A DNA stretch of 58,181 nt from Candidatus Eremiobacteraceae bacterium (GCA_035314825.1 DATFYX010000067.1:1-58181), one strand, 5' to 3'; positions 8,894 through 18,445 are shown, counted from the first letter of the stretch. Program-made: numbers and translations. The notes: generated from the letters alone by a model not told the origin.

Positions 8894-9901
8894 GTGTCAG
8901 ACGCATATGCGAAAGCCGGCGTGAACATCGACGCCGGCAACGAAGCGGTCGCACGTTACAGGGCGGTCCTGCCGAAGCAGCGCGATCCGCGCGTGCTCGA
9001 AGGCATCGGCGGGTTCGGCGGCTGCTTCGCGATGACCGGCATGCGCGATCCGGTGCTGGTCGCGTCGACCGACGGCGTGGGGACAAAACTGCTGGTCGCT
9101 GCTGAACTGGGCCGCTACGACACGATCGGGCGCGACCTCGTCAACCATTGCGTCAACGACATCTTGTGCCTCAATGCAGGCCCCTTGTTCTTCCTCGACT
9201 ACCTCGCGGTCGGCAAGCTCGACCCCGCGATGGCGGCCGCGGTCGTCGGCGGCGTCGGCGCGGCGTGCGCGGATAACGGCATGTCGCTGCTGGGCGGCGA
9301 GACGGCCGAGATGCCAGGACTGTACCAGCTCGGGCATTTCGACCTGGCGGGGACGATCGTCGGTGCGGTGGAGCGCGCGGAGCTGATCGATGTGACGCGC
9401 GTGGCAGCGGGCGATGCTATCGTCGGGTTGCCGTCCAACGGTTTCCACACCAACGGCTACTCGCTCGTACGTACGGTTCTTCCGCCTGCGCGCTGGAGCG
9501 AGCCGATCGGCGCAGGCACGATCGCCGACGCCCTGCTGGCCATCCATCCTTCGTATCTGAAGGCGGTGCGCGCGGCGCAGGCGGCCGGTGTTTCGATCCG
9601 CGCGATGGCGCATATCACCGGTGGCGGCCTGGTAGACAATCTGCCGCGCGCACTGCCGTCAGGGGTCGCGGCGCGCCTATATCCGTCGCGCTGGCGAGTG
9701 CCGCCGATCATGGAGCTCGCCGTGCGCGAAGCCGGGCTCGACCGCGACACGGCTTTTCGCACGTTCAACATGGGCATCGGCTTCTGCGCGATCGTGCCGC
9801 AAGAGCAATCGAGTGCCGCGACCGGCGCGATGCCCGGCGCCATCGTCATCGGAGAGGTCGAGCCGCTCGGGCCGTGTGCGCCCAGCGTGATCTTCGCGTG
9901 A
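8894..9901 (+). CDS. purM: Phosphoribosylformylglycinamidine cyclo-ligase (AIR synthetase)
   Basis: Closes the imidazole ring in purine synthesis (FGAM plus ATP gives AIR). 335 residues, standard length. Diagnostic stretches: STDGVGTKLLVA, GRDLVNHCVNDI, GGETAEMPGLY, LPSNGFHTNGYSLVR and HITGGGLVDNLPRALP. The GTG start at 8894 is the first in the frame that keeps the full N-terminus. The stop overlaps the purN start (GTGA), so purM-purN are translationally coupled, and purN is followed without a gap by pyk. Confidence 0.97.
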   Translation: MSDAYAKAGVNIDAGNEAVARYRAVLPKQRDPRVLEGIGGFGGCFAMTGMRDPVLVASTDGVGTKLLVAAELGRYDTIGRDLVNHCVNDILCLNAGPLFFLDYLAVGKLDPAMAAAVVGGVGAACADNGMSLLGGETAEMPGLYQLGHFDLAGTIVGAVERAELIDVTRVAAGDAIVGLPSNGFHTNGYSLVRTVLPPARWSEPIGAGTIADALLAIHPSYLKAVRAAQAAGVSIRAMAHITGGGLVDNLPRALPSGVAARLYPSRWRVPPIMELAVREAGLDRDTAFRTFNMGIGFCAIVPQEQSSAATGAMPGAIVIGEVEPLGPCAPSVIFA

Positions 9902-10551
9902 GCGAATCCGCGCCGCGGTATCCGACCGCGGTCCTCGCCTCGGGCAGCGGCACGAACCTGCAGGCAGTGCTCGATTCGGTGCGCGCCGGCACGCTGCCGC
10001 TGGACGTGCGGCTCGTCGTGTCCGATCGTGCGGACGCGTATGCGCTCGAGCGCGCGCGAAGCGCCGGCGTCGCGACATCGGTGATGGCGTTCGCGCCCGC
10101 CTCGCAGTCGCGCGCCGAGTACGCCCGAGATCTCGCCGCAGCGGTCAAGCGTAGCGGAGCGCGGCTCGTGCTGCTGCTCGGTTGGATGCACGTGCTCGCT
10201 CCTGAATTCTTAGAGGCCGGACTCGACGGCGTCCTCAACCTCCATCCATCCTTCTTGCCGGACGATCCCTCGGCCGATCGCGTGCAGCTGCCCGACGGCA
10301 GCGAATCGCCGGTCTTTCGCGGCGCGCGCGCGCTCGCGGATGCGCTCAAGGCCAAAGCTACGGTGACGGGCGCGACGCTGATCGAGATCACGCCTGCAGT
10401 GGACCGAGGTCCAGTGCTGGCACGCCGGCCGTTCACGCTGCGTGCCGACGACACGGTTGAATCCGCGTTAGCGCGGCTGCATCCGGTCGAGCAAGAGGTC
10501 GTGCGCGAGGGCGTGTTCGAGTGGTTGCGCAGAAACGGTCGACAGGGGTAA
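9898..10551 (+). CDS. purN: Phosphoribosylglycinamide formyltransferase (GART)
   Basis: Transfers a formyl group from 10-formyl-THF to GAR. 217 residues. The N-terminal ASGSGTNLQAVLDS and the catalytic LNLHPSFLP (Asn and His) and AVDRGPV (Asp) are present. Compared with the usual fold there is an insertion of about 15-20 residues between HPSFLP and the FRGARALADAL helix (around the segment DDPSADRVQLPDGSESPV), which could alter the GAR-binding loop. The GTG at 9898 overlaps the purM stop; an upstream in-frame GTG at 9874 is possible but lies inside purM. Confidence 0.93.
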   Translation: MSESAPRYPTAVLASGSGTNLQAVLDSVRAGTLPLDVRLVVSDRADAYALERARSAGVATSVMAFAPASQSRAEYARDLAAAVKRSGARLVLLLGWMHVLAPEFLEAGLDGVLNLHPSFLPDDPSADRVQLPDGSESPVFRGARALADALKAKATVTGATLIEITPAVDRGPVLARRPFTLRADDTVESALARLHPVEQEVVREGVFEWLRRNGRQG

Positions 10552-11979
10552 GTGGTGGATCGCATACGACGCACCAAGATCGTCGCCACGCTCGGTCCCA
10601 GCTGTCGCGCACCGGGTATGGTCGACCGGCTGATCGGCGCGGGCGTCGACGTCTTTCGCGTCAACCTCTCGCACGCGACGCTGGCCGAGCTCGATGAGTG
10701 GATCGCGCTGGTCCGCACGTCGGCCGCGGCGCGCGGCCGCACGGTCGGTGTCCTCGCTGACCTGCAGGGCCCGAAGCTGCGCTTAGGGGAGCTTGCCGAT
10801 CACAAGCCTGTCAGCCTGAAAGACGGCGCGACGGTCGAGATCACGACGCGCGCGATCGAAGGAACAAGCGCGCGCCTCTCGACCCGCTACGCGGCTTTGC
10901 CGCGCGACGTCAAGCCAGGCGACCGCATCCTATTGGCCGACGGCGCCGTCGAATTGCGCGTCGAGGCGACGGACGCCGACACCGTCCGCTGCACCGTCAT
11001 CCACGGCGGCACTATCAAAGAGCACGCCGGCATGAATCTGCCCGGCGTGGCGGTCTCGTCACCCGCGCTCACCGAGAAGGATCGCGTCGATCTCGAGCAT
11101 GCGGTGCGCGCCGGGGCAGACTTCATCGCGCTCTCGTTCGTCCGCCAGCCCCACGATCTCGTCGAGGCCAAGGCTGCTGTCGCCGCGGCGGGCGGCGACA
11201 CGCCGGTGCTGGCCAAGATCGAGCGGCCCGAAGCGATCGAACACCTCGACGAGATCATCATCGAGTCGGACGCGGTCATGGTCGCACGCGGCGACTTGGG
11301 CGTCGAGATGCTCGCGGAGCGGGTGCCGATGCTGCAGAAGCTGATCATCAAGCGTGCCGGCGCGCTGCTCAAGCCGGTCGTCACCGCGACGCAAATGCTC
11401 GAATCGATGGTGCATTCCGCGCGACCGACGCGCGCCGAGGCATCGGACGTTGCCAACGCCATCATCGACGGAACCGATGGCATCATGCTGTCGGAGGAGA
11501 CGGCCGCCGGAGAGTTCCCGCTCGAGGCGGTGGAGACGATGGTGCGCATCGCGCTCGAGACCGAAGAGTTCTTTCCGCCGCGCGTGCGGCGCAGCCAGCG
11601 CGTGGAAAGCGATTCGCACGCGATCTCGCACGCCGCGTGCAGCATCACCGAGAGCATCGACGTGCGCTGCATCGCGGCGTTCACGCGCAGCGGCTTTTCC
11701 GCGCGCATCGTCAGCAAGGATCGGCCCAAGGTGCCGATCTACGCGTTCGCGCCCGACGACGTCATCGGCAGACGGCTCGCGCTGGATTGGGGCGTCATCC
11801 CCTGCATCGCGACGTTTGGCGGCACCACCGATGAGCTAGTCGCGTCGGTCGAAGGCGACCTGCTGGCCCGCGGTGCGATCTCGCCGGGCGATGCGGTCGT
11901 CGTCGTCGGCGGCACGCCGATGGGCGTGCGCGGCAAGACCAACTTCTTGAAGATCGTGCGGCCGGGAGGCTCGGGTTAA
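10552..11979 (+). CDS. pyk: Pyruvate kinase
   Basis: Last step of glycolysis: phosphoenolpyruvate plus ADP gives pyruvate plus ATP. 475 residues. Recognisable segments are RRTKIVATLGPSC at the N-terminus, VFRVNLSH, the ADLQGPKLR loop, the signature VLAKIERPEAIEHLDEII, MVARGDLGVE, KPVVTATQMLESM, and the C-terminal allosteric domain ending in NFLKIV. The GTG start directly follows the purN TAA, with a GTG repeat as the second codon, so the gene is the third member of the purM-purN-pyk unit. Confidence 0.96.
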   Translation: MVDRIRRTKIVATLGPSCRAPGMVDRLIGAGVDVFRVNLSHATLAELDEWIALVRTSAAARGRTVGVLADLQGPKLRLGELADHKPVSLKDGATVEITTRAIEGTSARLSTRYAALPRDVKPGDRILLADGAVELRVEATDADTVRCTVIHGGTIKEHAGMNLPGVAVSSPALTEKDRVDLEHAVRAGADFIALSFVRQPHDLVEAKAAVAAAGGDTPVLAKIERPEAIEHLDEIIIESDAVMVARGDLGVEMLAERVPMLQKLIIKRAGALLKPVVTATQMLESMVHSARPTRAEASDVANAIIDGTDGIMLSEETAAGEFPLEAVETMVRIALETEEFFPPRVRRSQRVESDSHAISHAACSITESIDVRCIAAFTRSGFSARIVSKDRPKVPIYAFAPDDVIGRRLALDWGVIPCIATFGGTTDELVASVEGDLLARGAISPGDAVVVVGGTPMGVRGKTNFLKIVRPGGSG

Positions 11980-11989
11980 GAAACGAGCT

Positions 11990-12139
11990 TTAGCCGTGCC
12001 AGCCGCTGCGCACCAAGAGCACGGCGTAGACGATGAACGCCAGCAGGACGATCAGCACGACGATGCCGCATCCGGCGAGCCATAAGCCGAAATCGCGCGC
12101 GAACTCCTTGCGTTCGCCGCGCGGGTATTCACCAGGCAA
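11990..12139 (-). CDS. 49-residue single-pass membrane protein
   Basis: Starting from TTG at 12139, a 49-residue product begins MPGEYPRGERKEFARDFGLW, continues with one strongly hydrophobic helix (about residues 22-42, GIVVLIVLLAFIVYAVLLV) and ends RSGWHG. A basic and acidic amphipathic N-terminus followed by a single membrane span is typical of small bacterial membrane proteins. The start lies 11 bases inside the 3' end of tsaD, so the two are likely one transcript. Function is unknown. The alternative is chance coding in the gap, but the sharp hydrophobic pattern argues for a gene. Confidence 0.6.
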   Translation of the reverse strand: MPGEYPRGERKEFARDFGLWLAGCGIVVLIVLLAFIVYAVLLVRSGWHG

Positions 12140-13145
12140 AGTTCGGGTCCGCGTGCAGCGCAGCCACGGGGACGCGCGCTGCGTCGCCGCGATAGAACGC
12201 CGCGGCGGCGATCATCGCCGCGTTGTCGGTGCAATACGCAAGCGGCGGGATCATGACGCGCAAGCCCGCCGATTCGCCCGCGGCACGCAGCCGGGCACGA
12301 AGCGCAGAGTTGGCCGACACGCCGCCGGCCAGCGCCACCGTGTCCACTCCAAGATCCGCAGCCGCGCGCAGGGTCTTTGCGCACAGCACGTCGACGACCG
12401 CCGCTTGGAAGCTCGCGGCGACGTCGGCGGCGCGCTGCGATGCATGTTCCGGGTGAGCGTCGAGGTGGTAGCGCACCGCCGTCTTGAGACCGGAGAAGCT
12501 AAAGTCGTGCGCTGAGTCGGCGAGCAGGCTGCGCGGAAAGTCGAATGCGCCCGGATCGCCGGAGCGCGCGAGCTCGTCAAGCAAGGGTCCCCCGGGGAAA
12601 CCGAGCCCAAGCATGCGCGCGACTTTGTCGAACGCCTCGCCGGCTGCGTCATCGCGCGTGCGGCCGATGATGCGGTGGCGTGCCGGGGATTCGACGTGGA
12701 TGAGATCGGTGTGGCCGCCGGACACGATGAGGCACACGAACGGCGCGTCCGGCGGCGCTTGGCCGGGCGCATCCGGATTATCGAGATAGTTCGCGAACAG
12801 ATGGCCGTGCAGATGGTTGACCGCATACGCCGGCAGATCGCGCGCGAATGCGATCGCCTGCGCCGCCGCCACGCCTACGACGAGGGAACCCGTCAGGCCA
12901 GGGCCGCACGTGACGGCGACGCCGTCGAGCTGGCCGAACGACCGGCCCGATTTGGCCATCGCCTGTTCGATGACGGCGCCGATGACCTCGGCATGCCGCC
13001 GGCTCGCGATCTCGGGCACGACGCCGCCATACTCGCGATGGAACTCATCCTGCGAGGCGAGCACGTTTGCGTGGACGATGCGGCCGTCTTCGACCACCGC
13101 CGCCGCGGTGTCGTCGCATGACGTCTCGATGCCGAGCAGCAACAT
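12129..13145 (-). CDS. tsaD: tRNA N6-threonylcarbamoyladenosine transferase
   Basis: Transfers the threonylcarbamoyl group to A37 of ANN-decoding tRNAs, together with TsaB/TsaE. 338 residues, the normal length. The ASKHA-fold marks are clear: LGIETSCDDTAAAVV at the start, the metal-binding NHLHGHLF (two His), IVSGGHTDLI, GEAFDKVARMLGLGFPGGP, DFSFSGLKTA and LAGGVSANSALR near the C-terminus. It is followed on the same strand by the 49-residue membrane protein. The 51 bp to the divergent DUF11 gene must hold both promoters. Confidence 0.97.
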   Translation of the reverse strand: MLLLGIETSCDDTAAAVVEDGRIVHANVLASQDEFHREYGGVVPEIASRRHAEVIGAVIEQAMAKSGRSFGQLDGVAVTCGPGLTGSLVVGVAAAQAIAFARDLPAYAVNHLHGHLFANYLDNPDAPGQAPPDAPFVCLIVSGGHTDLIHVESPARHRIIGRTRDDAAGEAFDKVARMLGLGFPGGPLLDELARSGDPGAFDFPRSLLADSAHDFSFSGLKTAVRYHLDAHPEHASQRAADVAASFQAAVVDVLCAKTLRAAADLGVDTVALAGGVSANSALRARLRAAGESAGLRVMIPPLAYCTDNAAMIAAAAFYRGDAARVPVAALHADPNFAW

Positions 13146-13196
13146 GACGGTCCATTCGACAGGTCCGACCTCACTTTCTGCCGATAGAGTATAGAT

Positions 13197-16100
13197 ATGC
13201 GGCGTATGTTCGCGGCGTTGTTTGTCCTTGGCGTCGTGCTCGGCTGGTCAGTGCTGGCGCGTTCAGCCGGCAGCGTCGGCATCAACAAAGCGTTCACCCC
13301 TTCGAGCGTCAATTTCGGCGTGGATTCGACGATGGTCATCACGCTGCTCAACACCGATCCCACGACTTCGGTGAACGTCACGAGCATCACCGACAACCTG
13401 CCGGCCGGTTTGACCGTTGACGGCACCGTCACTCCCACGACGACCTGCGCCGGCGGCGTGGTCACCACCACCGCCGGCTCCGTAACGCTGACGGGCGGCG
13501 TCATCCCGCAAGCCCCCGATCAGTTCAATCCGGGCACGTGCACGATCAGCGTCGCCGTCTACGGAGCGGCGGCGCAGAACTACCTCAACATGATCCCTGC
13601 CGGCGCGCTGCAGACAAACGCAGGGACCAACAACACGCCCGCCTCCGCGACGCTGCAGGTCGTCAATCCCGGCAATATCGGCGTGGCCGTGGCAGTCGTA
13701 CCGACGTCGGTCCCTGAGACGGCATCGCCGGTCTTCACGGTCACGGTGACCAACCCGAATTCGTTGCCGCTCACCAACGTCACCATCCCGGGAACGCTCA
13801 CCTCGCCCTCGGGCGGTGCCACGCTGCACATCGTCTCTGTGACGACGACATGCGGCGGCGTCCCCACGTTCAACAACGCGGTATCACCTCCGACCTTCAC
13901 CGTGACCGGTGCGACGATTCCGGCGAACGGCTCGTGTACCGTCACCGTGACGACCAGCGTCAACGGTCAGTTCTCGAACAGCGTGCGCACGCAGCAGCTC
14001 GCCGTGGCAGCTCAGGGCATCACCTCGGCGCAGGGGGTCACCAATAACAGCTCCGGCCAGGCAACGGTCACCTACTACCCGATCACGCCGACGCTCGCGA
14101 AAAGCTTCGTCCCGAACACGACGACGCCGGGGTCGACGGTGTCGCTGCATATCTCGGCGGTCAATCGCGACACCGTCGCGTTGACGAATTTCGGTTTCAC
14201 CGACGCGCTGCCCGGCGGGCTCACGCTTGGCGCGCCGCCGAACTTGGCCAACAGCTGCGGCGGACCGGTCGGGTCGATCTCAGGCACCACGACGGTGATC
14301 GTCACCGGTCTGTCGCTCACCGCGGCGCCGAGCTTGGGCAGCAGCGGCCCGACCTGCGTCATCTCGTTCGATGTGCTCGTGCCGGCGGCGCCGCCGTCGC
14401 AGACGCCGACGAACACGGTCAGCGGCAGCAGCGTCACCAACGATCAGGGCCTGCATTCGCTCAACAATCCGGCAGCGACGCTGACCGTCGGCCCGACGCC
14501 GACGCCGGTGGTCACGTTCAGCAAGGCGTTCGCTCCCACAAGCATCGCGCGCGCCAATACCTCGACGCTTTCCATCAACATCGTGAACCCCGCGGGCGCC
14601 CTCGCGCTCAGCGCCGTCGCCCTGACCGATAATCTGCCGGCAGGCTTGATCGTGGCGGCAGCGCCCACCGCCAACGCTAACTGCGGATCGCCGACCTTCG
14701 TCGCGCCGATCGGCGGCACGTCGATCGTCATGACGGGCGGTACGATCGCCGCCGGCGCGCGCACCTGCACGGTCAGCGTGCTCGTCACCGCCACGGTCGG
14801 CCAGCCTTACAACGTCGTGCTCAAGAATGATATACCGCCGGGGGGCATCACCGCGACGCGCTCGGACAGCGTGCACATCTCAAACGCCGCGGACGTCGTC
14901 TCAAACCTGACCGTGACGCACGGCTTGACGCTGGTGCACTATTTCTCTGCAAGCGGGTTGACGACGGTCGGAGCGGCACCGATCAAAGGCAACATCACGG
15001 TGACCGACAAGATCACATCGACCGCCGGCGCCGACGACCACAACCTCGTCGCGACCTTCACCCTCAACGCCGCGGGAACGGCGGTCACCCTCTCAGCGGT
15101 CCCCAACTTCAATTACACGTGCACCAAGGGCTCCGTGCTGACGTTCACGCCGGGAGCCGGCGGCCTCACCTATACGGCGACGTCGCCCGATTTCATCTTC
15201 AAAGATACGTGCACGATCACATACTCGGTGACCTCGCTGACCGCCGGCACGTTCACCGCGGGCAAGATGACCGTGGCGAGCACAGAAGACAACATCCAGA
15301 ATCTGACCGGGTCCAACAACGTCGTGTTCGTGCCGCCCTCGCAGATCAACGTCAACAAGACGTTCAGCCCGAACACGATCCCGGCGGCCGGCGTGTCGCA
15401 TCTCCAGATCACGCTCTCGAACAATGCGAATGCGCTGCCGGGCGGCATCACCTTCTCCGAGACCGGCGTGGCGTTGACCGACACGCTGCCGACCGGCATG
15501 ACGGTCAACTCGCCGCCCAACGCGAGCACGACCTGCGCGAGTGCCACGCTGGTCGCGCCGGCCGGCGCCACGAGCATTCAGATCAGCGGTGTGAGCCTGC
15601 CCTCGCGCACGGCGGCCGGCGCGCTGCAGCCGTGCACGATCACGGTGGACGTCACTGCAGCCGTCCCCGGCAACCTCACCAATACGATTCCAGCGAATTC
15701 CATCACCTCGAATTCCGGAGCGACCAATCCGTTCGGCACGAGCGTGACGCTGACGTCGTCGGCGAACATGGGGCTGACGAAGACGTTCCTCGCCGCGCAG
15801 ATCCCGCCGGGAGGCACGACCTGGATCGCGCTGACGTTCACCAACGGCTCCAACGCGATCGAGGCTATCACCAACGTCACCGACAACCTGCCGGCCGGCA
15901 TCGTCGTGAAGGACACGACCACGCAGCCTCCGCCGCAGGGCGGCGCACCCCCCAACTGCGGCGCGACGGTGACCGGCACGCCGGGCGGCAGCTCGTTCAC
16001 GGCGAGCAACTTCACGCTTTCGCCCGCGGCGAAGTGCGTCACCTACCTCTATGTCACCACGGCGACGCCGACGCAATTCGGCACGTTCACGAACACGATT

Positions 16101-16499
16101 CCGGCCGGTGCGGTCATCACGCCCAGCGGCTTGACCAACTTGCAGGCCGCGTTCGCCAACATCACCGTCGCGACGGTGTCCATGTCGCTCGCCAAAGTCG
16201 TGCGCAACGTGACGCAGGGCGGCTCGAACGCCACCTCGGGCACCGCGCTGCCCGGCGACACCTTGCTCTACACGCTGACGTACACGAACACGAGCCCGTT
16301 CCCGGAGCAGAACATCGCGATCAAAGATACGGTGCCTACGAACACGACCTTTGTGAGCGCGGTGTGCGGCACGCTCGGAGCGGGGTTGACGGCATGCACG
16401 CCGTCCGGACCGACGGCGGGCGTGGTCACCTGGACGCTGACCGGCACGCTCAATCCGGGCGCCACGGGTACCGTCATGCTGACGGTGACGGTGCAGTAA
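13197..16499 (+). CDS. Large exported DUF11-repeat surface protein
   Basis: 1100 residues with a signal peptide (about 1-25, ending in ARSAGS) and little else than tandem immunoglobulin-like DUF11-type domains of about 130-150 residues. Each shows a variant of the turn motif: ITDNLPAGLTV, FTDALPGGLTL, LTDNLPAGLIV, LTDTLPTGMTV, VTDNLPAGIVV and KDTVPTNTTF. Single Cys pairs per domain could form disulfides. Composition is very rich in Thr, Ala, Gly, Val and Asn, as in secreted stalk proteins. No C-terminal sorting signal is seen. A TATAGAT sequence ends just before the ATG, so translation could be leaderless or start at the next ATG (13206). It lies near, but on present evidence is separate from, the DUF11 operon at 18.5-28 kb. 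Confidence 0.85.
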   Translation: MRRMFAALFVLGVVLGWSVLARSAGSVGINKAFTPSSVNFGVDSTMVITLLNTDPTTSVNVTSITDNLPAGLTVDGTVTPTTTCAGGVVTTTAGSVTLTGGVIPQAPDQFNPGTCTISVAVYGAAAQNYLNMIPAGALQTNAGTNNTPASATLQVVNPGNIGVAVAVVPTSVPETASPVFTVTVTNPNSLPLTNVTIPGTLTSPSGGATLHIVSVTTTCGGVPTFNNAVSPPTFTVTGATIPANGSCTVTVTTSVNGQFSNSVRTQQLAVAAQGITSAQGVTNNSSGQATVTYYPITPTLAKSFVPNTTTPGSTVSLHISAVNRDTVALTNFGFTDALPGGLTLGAPPNLANSCGGPVGSISGTTTVIVTGLSLTAAPSLGSSGPTCVISFDVLVPAAPPSQTPTNTVSGSSVTNDQGLHSLNNPAATLTVGPTPTPVVTFSKAFAPTSIARANTSTLSINIVNPAGALALSAVALTDNLPAGLIVAAAPTANANCGSPTFVAPIGGTSIVMTGGTIAAGARTCTVSVLVTATVGQPYNVVLKNDIPPGGITATRSDSVHISNAADVVSNLTVTHGLTLVHYFSASGLTTVGAAPIKGNITVTDKITSTAGADDHNLVATFTLNAAGTAVTLSAVPNFNYTCTKGSVLTFTPGAGGLTYTATSPDFIFKDTCTITYSVTSLTAGTFTAGKMTVASTEDNIQNLTGSNNVVFVPPSQINVNKTFSPNTIPAAGVSHLQITLSNNANALPGGITFSETGVALTDTLPTGMTVNSPPNASTTCASATLVAPAGATSIQISGVSLPSRTAAGALQPCTITVDVTAAVPGNLTNTIPANSITSNSGATNPFGTSVTLTSSANMGLTKTFLAAQIPPGGTTWIALTFTNGSNAIEAITNVTDNLPAGIVVKDTTTQPPPQGGAPPNCGATVTGTPGGSSFTASNFTLSPAAKCVTYLYVTTATPTQFGTFTNTIPAGAVITPSGLTNLQAAFANITVATVSMSLAKVVRNVTQGGSNATSGTALPGDTLLYTLTYTNTSPFPEQNIAIKDTVPTNTTFVSAVCGTLGAGLTACTPSGPTAGVVTWTLTGTLNPGATGTVMLTVTVQ

Positions 16500-16503
16500 A
16501 GCC

Positions 16504-16523
16504 CCCGCGCTCGAGAGCGCGGG
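16504..16523. terminator. Hairpin between convergent genes
   Basis: CCCGCGCTC (16504-16512), GA, GAGCGCGGG (16515-16523): a perfect GC-rich stem between the DUF11 stop and the thrS stop. No U-tract on either side, so it may act as an imperfect bidirectional terminator. Confidence 0.5.
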
Positions 16524-16524
16524 A

Positions 16525-18297
16525 CTACGTCTTGGCGATGACCTCGTCGCGCAGCTTGATGCCGAATTCCTCGAGCGACATCGTCGCCTGATCGCCCGCG
16601 CGCGAGCGCACGTTGACCGTGCCGTCCGCCACTTCGCTCTTGCCGACCACCAGCATGTAGGGCACCTTGCGCATCTGCTGCGTGCGGATCTTTTTCTGCA
16701 GGCGTTCGTTCGAGCGGTCGATGTCGACGCGGAAGCCGGCCGACGACAACGACGCCGCCACGCGCTCGGCGTACGGCAGCTGATCTTCGGAGATCGGCAG
16801 CACGACCGCCTGCACCGGCGCCAGCCAGGCCGGAAATGCGCCCGCATAGTGCTCGATGAGCACGCCCATGAAGCGCTCGAGCGAACCGCACAGCGCGCGG
16901 TGGATCATCACCGGCTGGTGCTCGGCGCCGTCGGGCCCGGTGTAGGTCAGTCCGAAGCGCTGCGGCAGGTTGAAGTCCACCTGCACGGTCGAGAGCTGCC
17001 ACTCGCGGCCGATGGCGTCGCGTACTTTGACGTCGAGCTTCGGCCCATAGAAGGCGCCGCCGCCCTCGTCGATCTCGTACTTGAGGCCGGCGTGATCGCA
17101 CGCTGTCTTGATCGCCTCGGTCGCGCGTTCCCATAGCGCATCGTCGCCCAACGCGTTTGGGGGCTTGGTCGAGACGAACAGCCGGTAGTCGTCGAACTTG
17201 AACGCCTTGAGGACCGTGAGCGCGGCGTCGACCGTGTTCTCGAACTCCGCCTGCAGCTGATCGGGCGTGCAGAACAGATGCGCGTCGTCCATGGTGATCA
17301 TACGCACGCGCAGCAGCCCGTGGAGCGTGCCGGAGCGCTCGTATCTGTACACCGTGCCGAACTCCGCTAGGCGCAACGGAAGCTCGCGATACGAGCGCGG
17401 CCTCGACTTGTAGATGAGGATGTGGCCGGGGCAGTTCATCGGCTTGACGCGATAGCGCTCTTCGTCGAGCTCGAGCGGGCCGAACATGCTCTCCGAGAAA
17501 GACTCGAGGTGGCCCGAGATCTCGTAGAGCCGCTCGCGCACGGCGTGCGGCGTGTGCACGGGCTCGTAGCCGCGCCTGCGCAGTTCGCCGCGGATGAACT
17601 CCTCGATCACCTCGCGCACTCTGCCGCCGGCTGGATGCCAGAAGATCAGGCCGGGACCCGCGTCCTCCTGGATCGAGAACAGATCGAGCTCTTTGCCGAG
17701 GCGGCGGTGATCGCGCTTCTCCGCTTCCTCGAGCTGCTTGAGGTAGGCATCCAACTCTGCCTGCGTCGGAAACGCGGTGCCGTAGATGCGCTGCAGCATC
17801 GGGTTCTTCTCGTCGCCGCGCCAATACGCGCCGGCGAGCGAGAGCAGCTTGACCGCTCCCACCTGCGAGCTGCGCTCCACGTGGCCGCCGCGGCACAGAT
17901 CGGTGAACTCGCCGATGGTGTACATCGAAAGCGGTTCGTCCGGAGGGATGCCGGCGAGGATGTCGAGCTTGAACGGCTGATCCAGCTTCTTATAGTAGGC
18001 GTCGGCGTCGGCCCGCGAGATGGGGCTGCCCGTCATGGCGACGTCGCGCACCATGAGCTCGCGCATGCGGGCTTCGATGCGCTCGAGGTCCTCCGGGACG
18101 AACGGCGTGCTCTTCAGGAAATCGTAGTAGAAGCCGTTGTCGATCGCGGGCCCGATCGCCAGCTTCACGTCGGGGCCGTACAAATCGACGACGGCGTGGG
18201 CGAGCAAGTGCGCCGCAGTATGGCGCATGTGCGCCAGGTCACGTTCTTGGTCTTTGATCGTCATTGCGGGACGTTTCTTAGAAATCTCAGCCGGCAC
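16525..18297 (-). CDS. thrS: Threonyl-tRNA synthetase lacking the TGS domain
   Basis: Charges tRNA-Thr. 590 residues against about 640 in E. coli. The N-terminal TGS domain is missing and the protein starts almost directly with the editing domain (HTAAHLLAHAV, residues about 26-36, then AIGPAIDNGFYYDF). The class II core follows: motif 2 with the RYERSGTLHGLLRVR region, the zinc ligand in MNCPGHILIYKS, QVDFNLPQRFGLTY, motif 3 near HRALCGSLERFMGVLIEHY, and the anticodon-binding domain at the C-terminus. The start is either the GTG at 18297 or the ATG at 18264; neither has a strong ribosome site. Editing residues look intact, so loss of TGS is the only oddity. Confidence 0.95.
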   Translation of the reverse strand: MPAEISKKRPAMTIKDQERDLAHMRHTAAHLLAHAVVDLYGPDVKLAIGPAIDNGFYYDFLKSTPFVPEDLERIEARMRELMVRDVAMTGSPISRADADAYYKKLDQPFKLDILAGIPPDEPLSMYTIGEFTDLCRGGHVERSSQVGAVKLLSLAGAYWRGDEKNPMLQRIYGTAFPTQAELDAYLKQLEEAEKRDHRRLGKELDLFSIQEDAGPGLIFWHPAGGRVREVIEEFIRGELRRRGYEPVHTPHAVRERLYEISGHLESFSESMFGPLELDEERYRVKPMNCPGHILIYKSRPRSYRELPLRLAEFGTVYRYERSGTLHGLLRVRMITMDDAHLFCTPDQLQAEFENTVDAALTVLKAFKFDDYRLFVSTKPPNALGDDALWERATEAIKTACDHAGLKYEIDEGGGAFYGPKLDVKVRDAIGREWQLSTVQVDFNLPQRFGLTYTGPDGAEHQPVMIHRALCGSLERFMGVLIEHYAGAFPAWLAPVQAVVLPISEDQLPYAERVAASLSSAGFRVDIDRSNERLQKKIRTQQMRKVPYMLVVGKSEVADGTVNVRSRAGDQATMSLEEFGIKLRDEVIAKT

Positions 18298-18393
18298 CTA
18301 GCAGCGCTCTAAGGGCAAAGTCGCTTCGCGCAAACCGTAATATCTGCGCCGTTTCCGCGTTTTCGGGCGCGTTTACCGATATCTTTATCAAGC

Positions 18394-18445
18394 GGCGACC
18401 GTTACAGAACGTCTGTAGCTCGGGTCACACACACGTGCGGTCGCC
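18394..18445 (+). promoter_or_regulatory. Nested dyad upstream of the DUF11 operon, possible structured leader
   Basis: Outer arms GGCGACCG (18394-18401) and CGGTCGCC (18438-18445) pair perfectly. Inside them lies a second perfect dyad, TACAGA-ACG-TCTGTA (18403-18417), and an unpaired stretch with CACACACACGTG. The first operon gene starts 22 bp downstream after a strong GAGGAAAG ribosome site. It could be a cruciform operator or an RNA with a closing stem and an internal hairpin. It matches no riboswitch class that I recognise. Confidence 0.45.

Noticed and set aside
15093-16847. Long minus-strand open frame of 584 codons
   Set aside because: Arg/Ala/His-rich nonsense composition opposite the DUF11 gene and part of thrS; an antisense shadow of high-GC codon usage.
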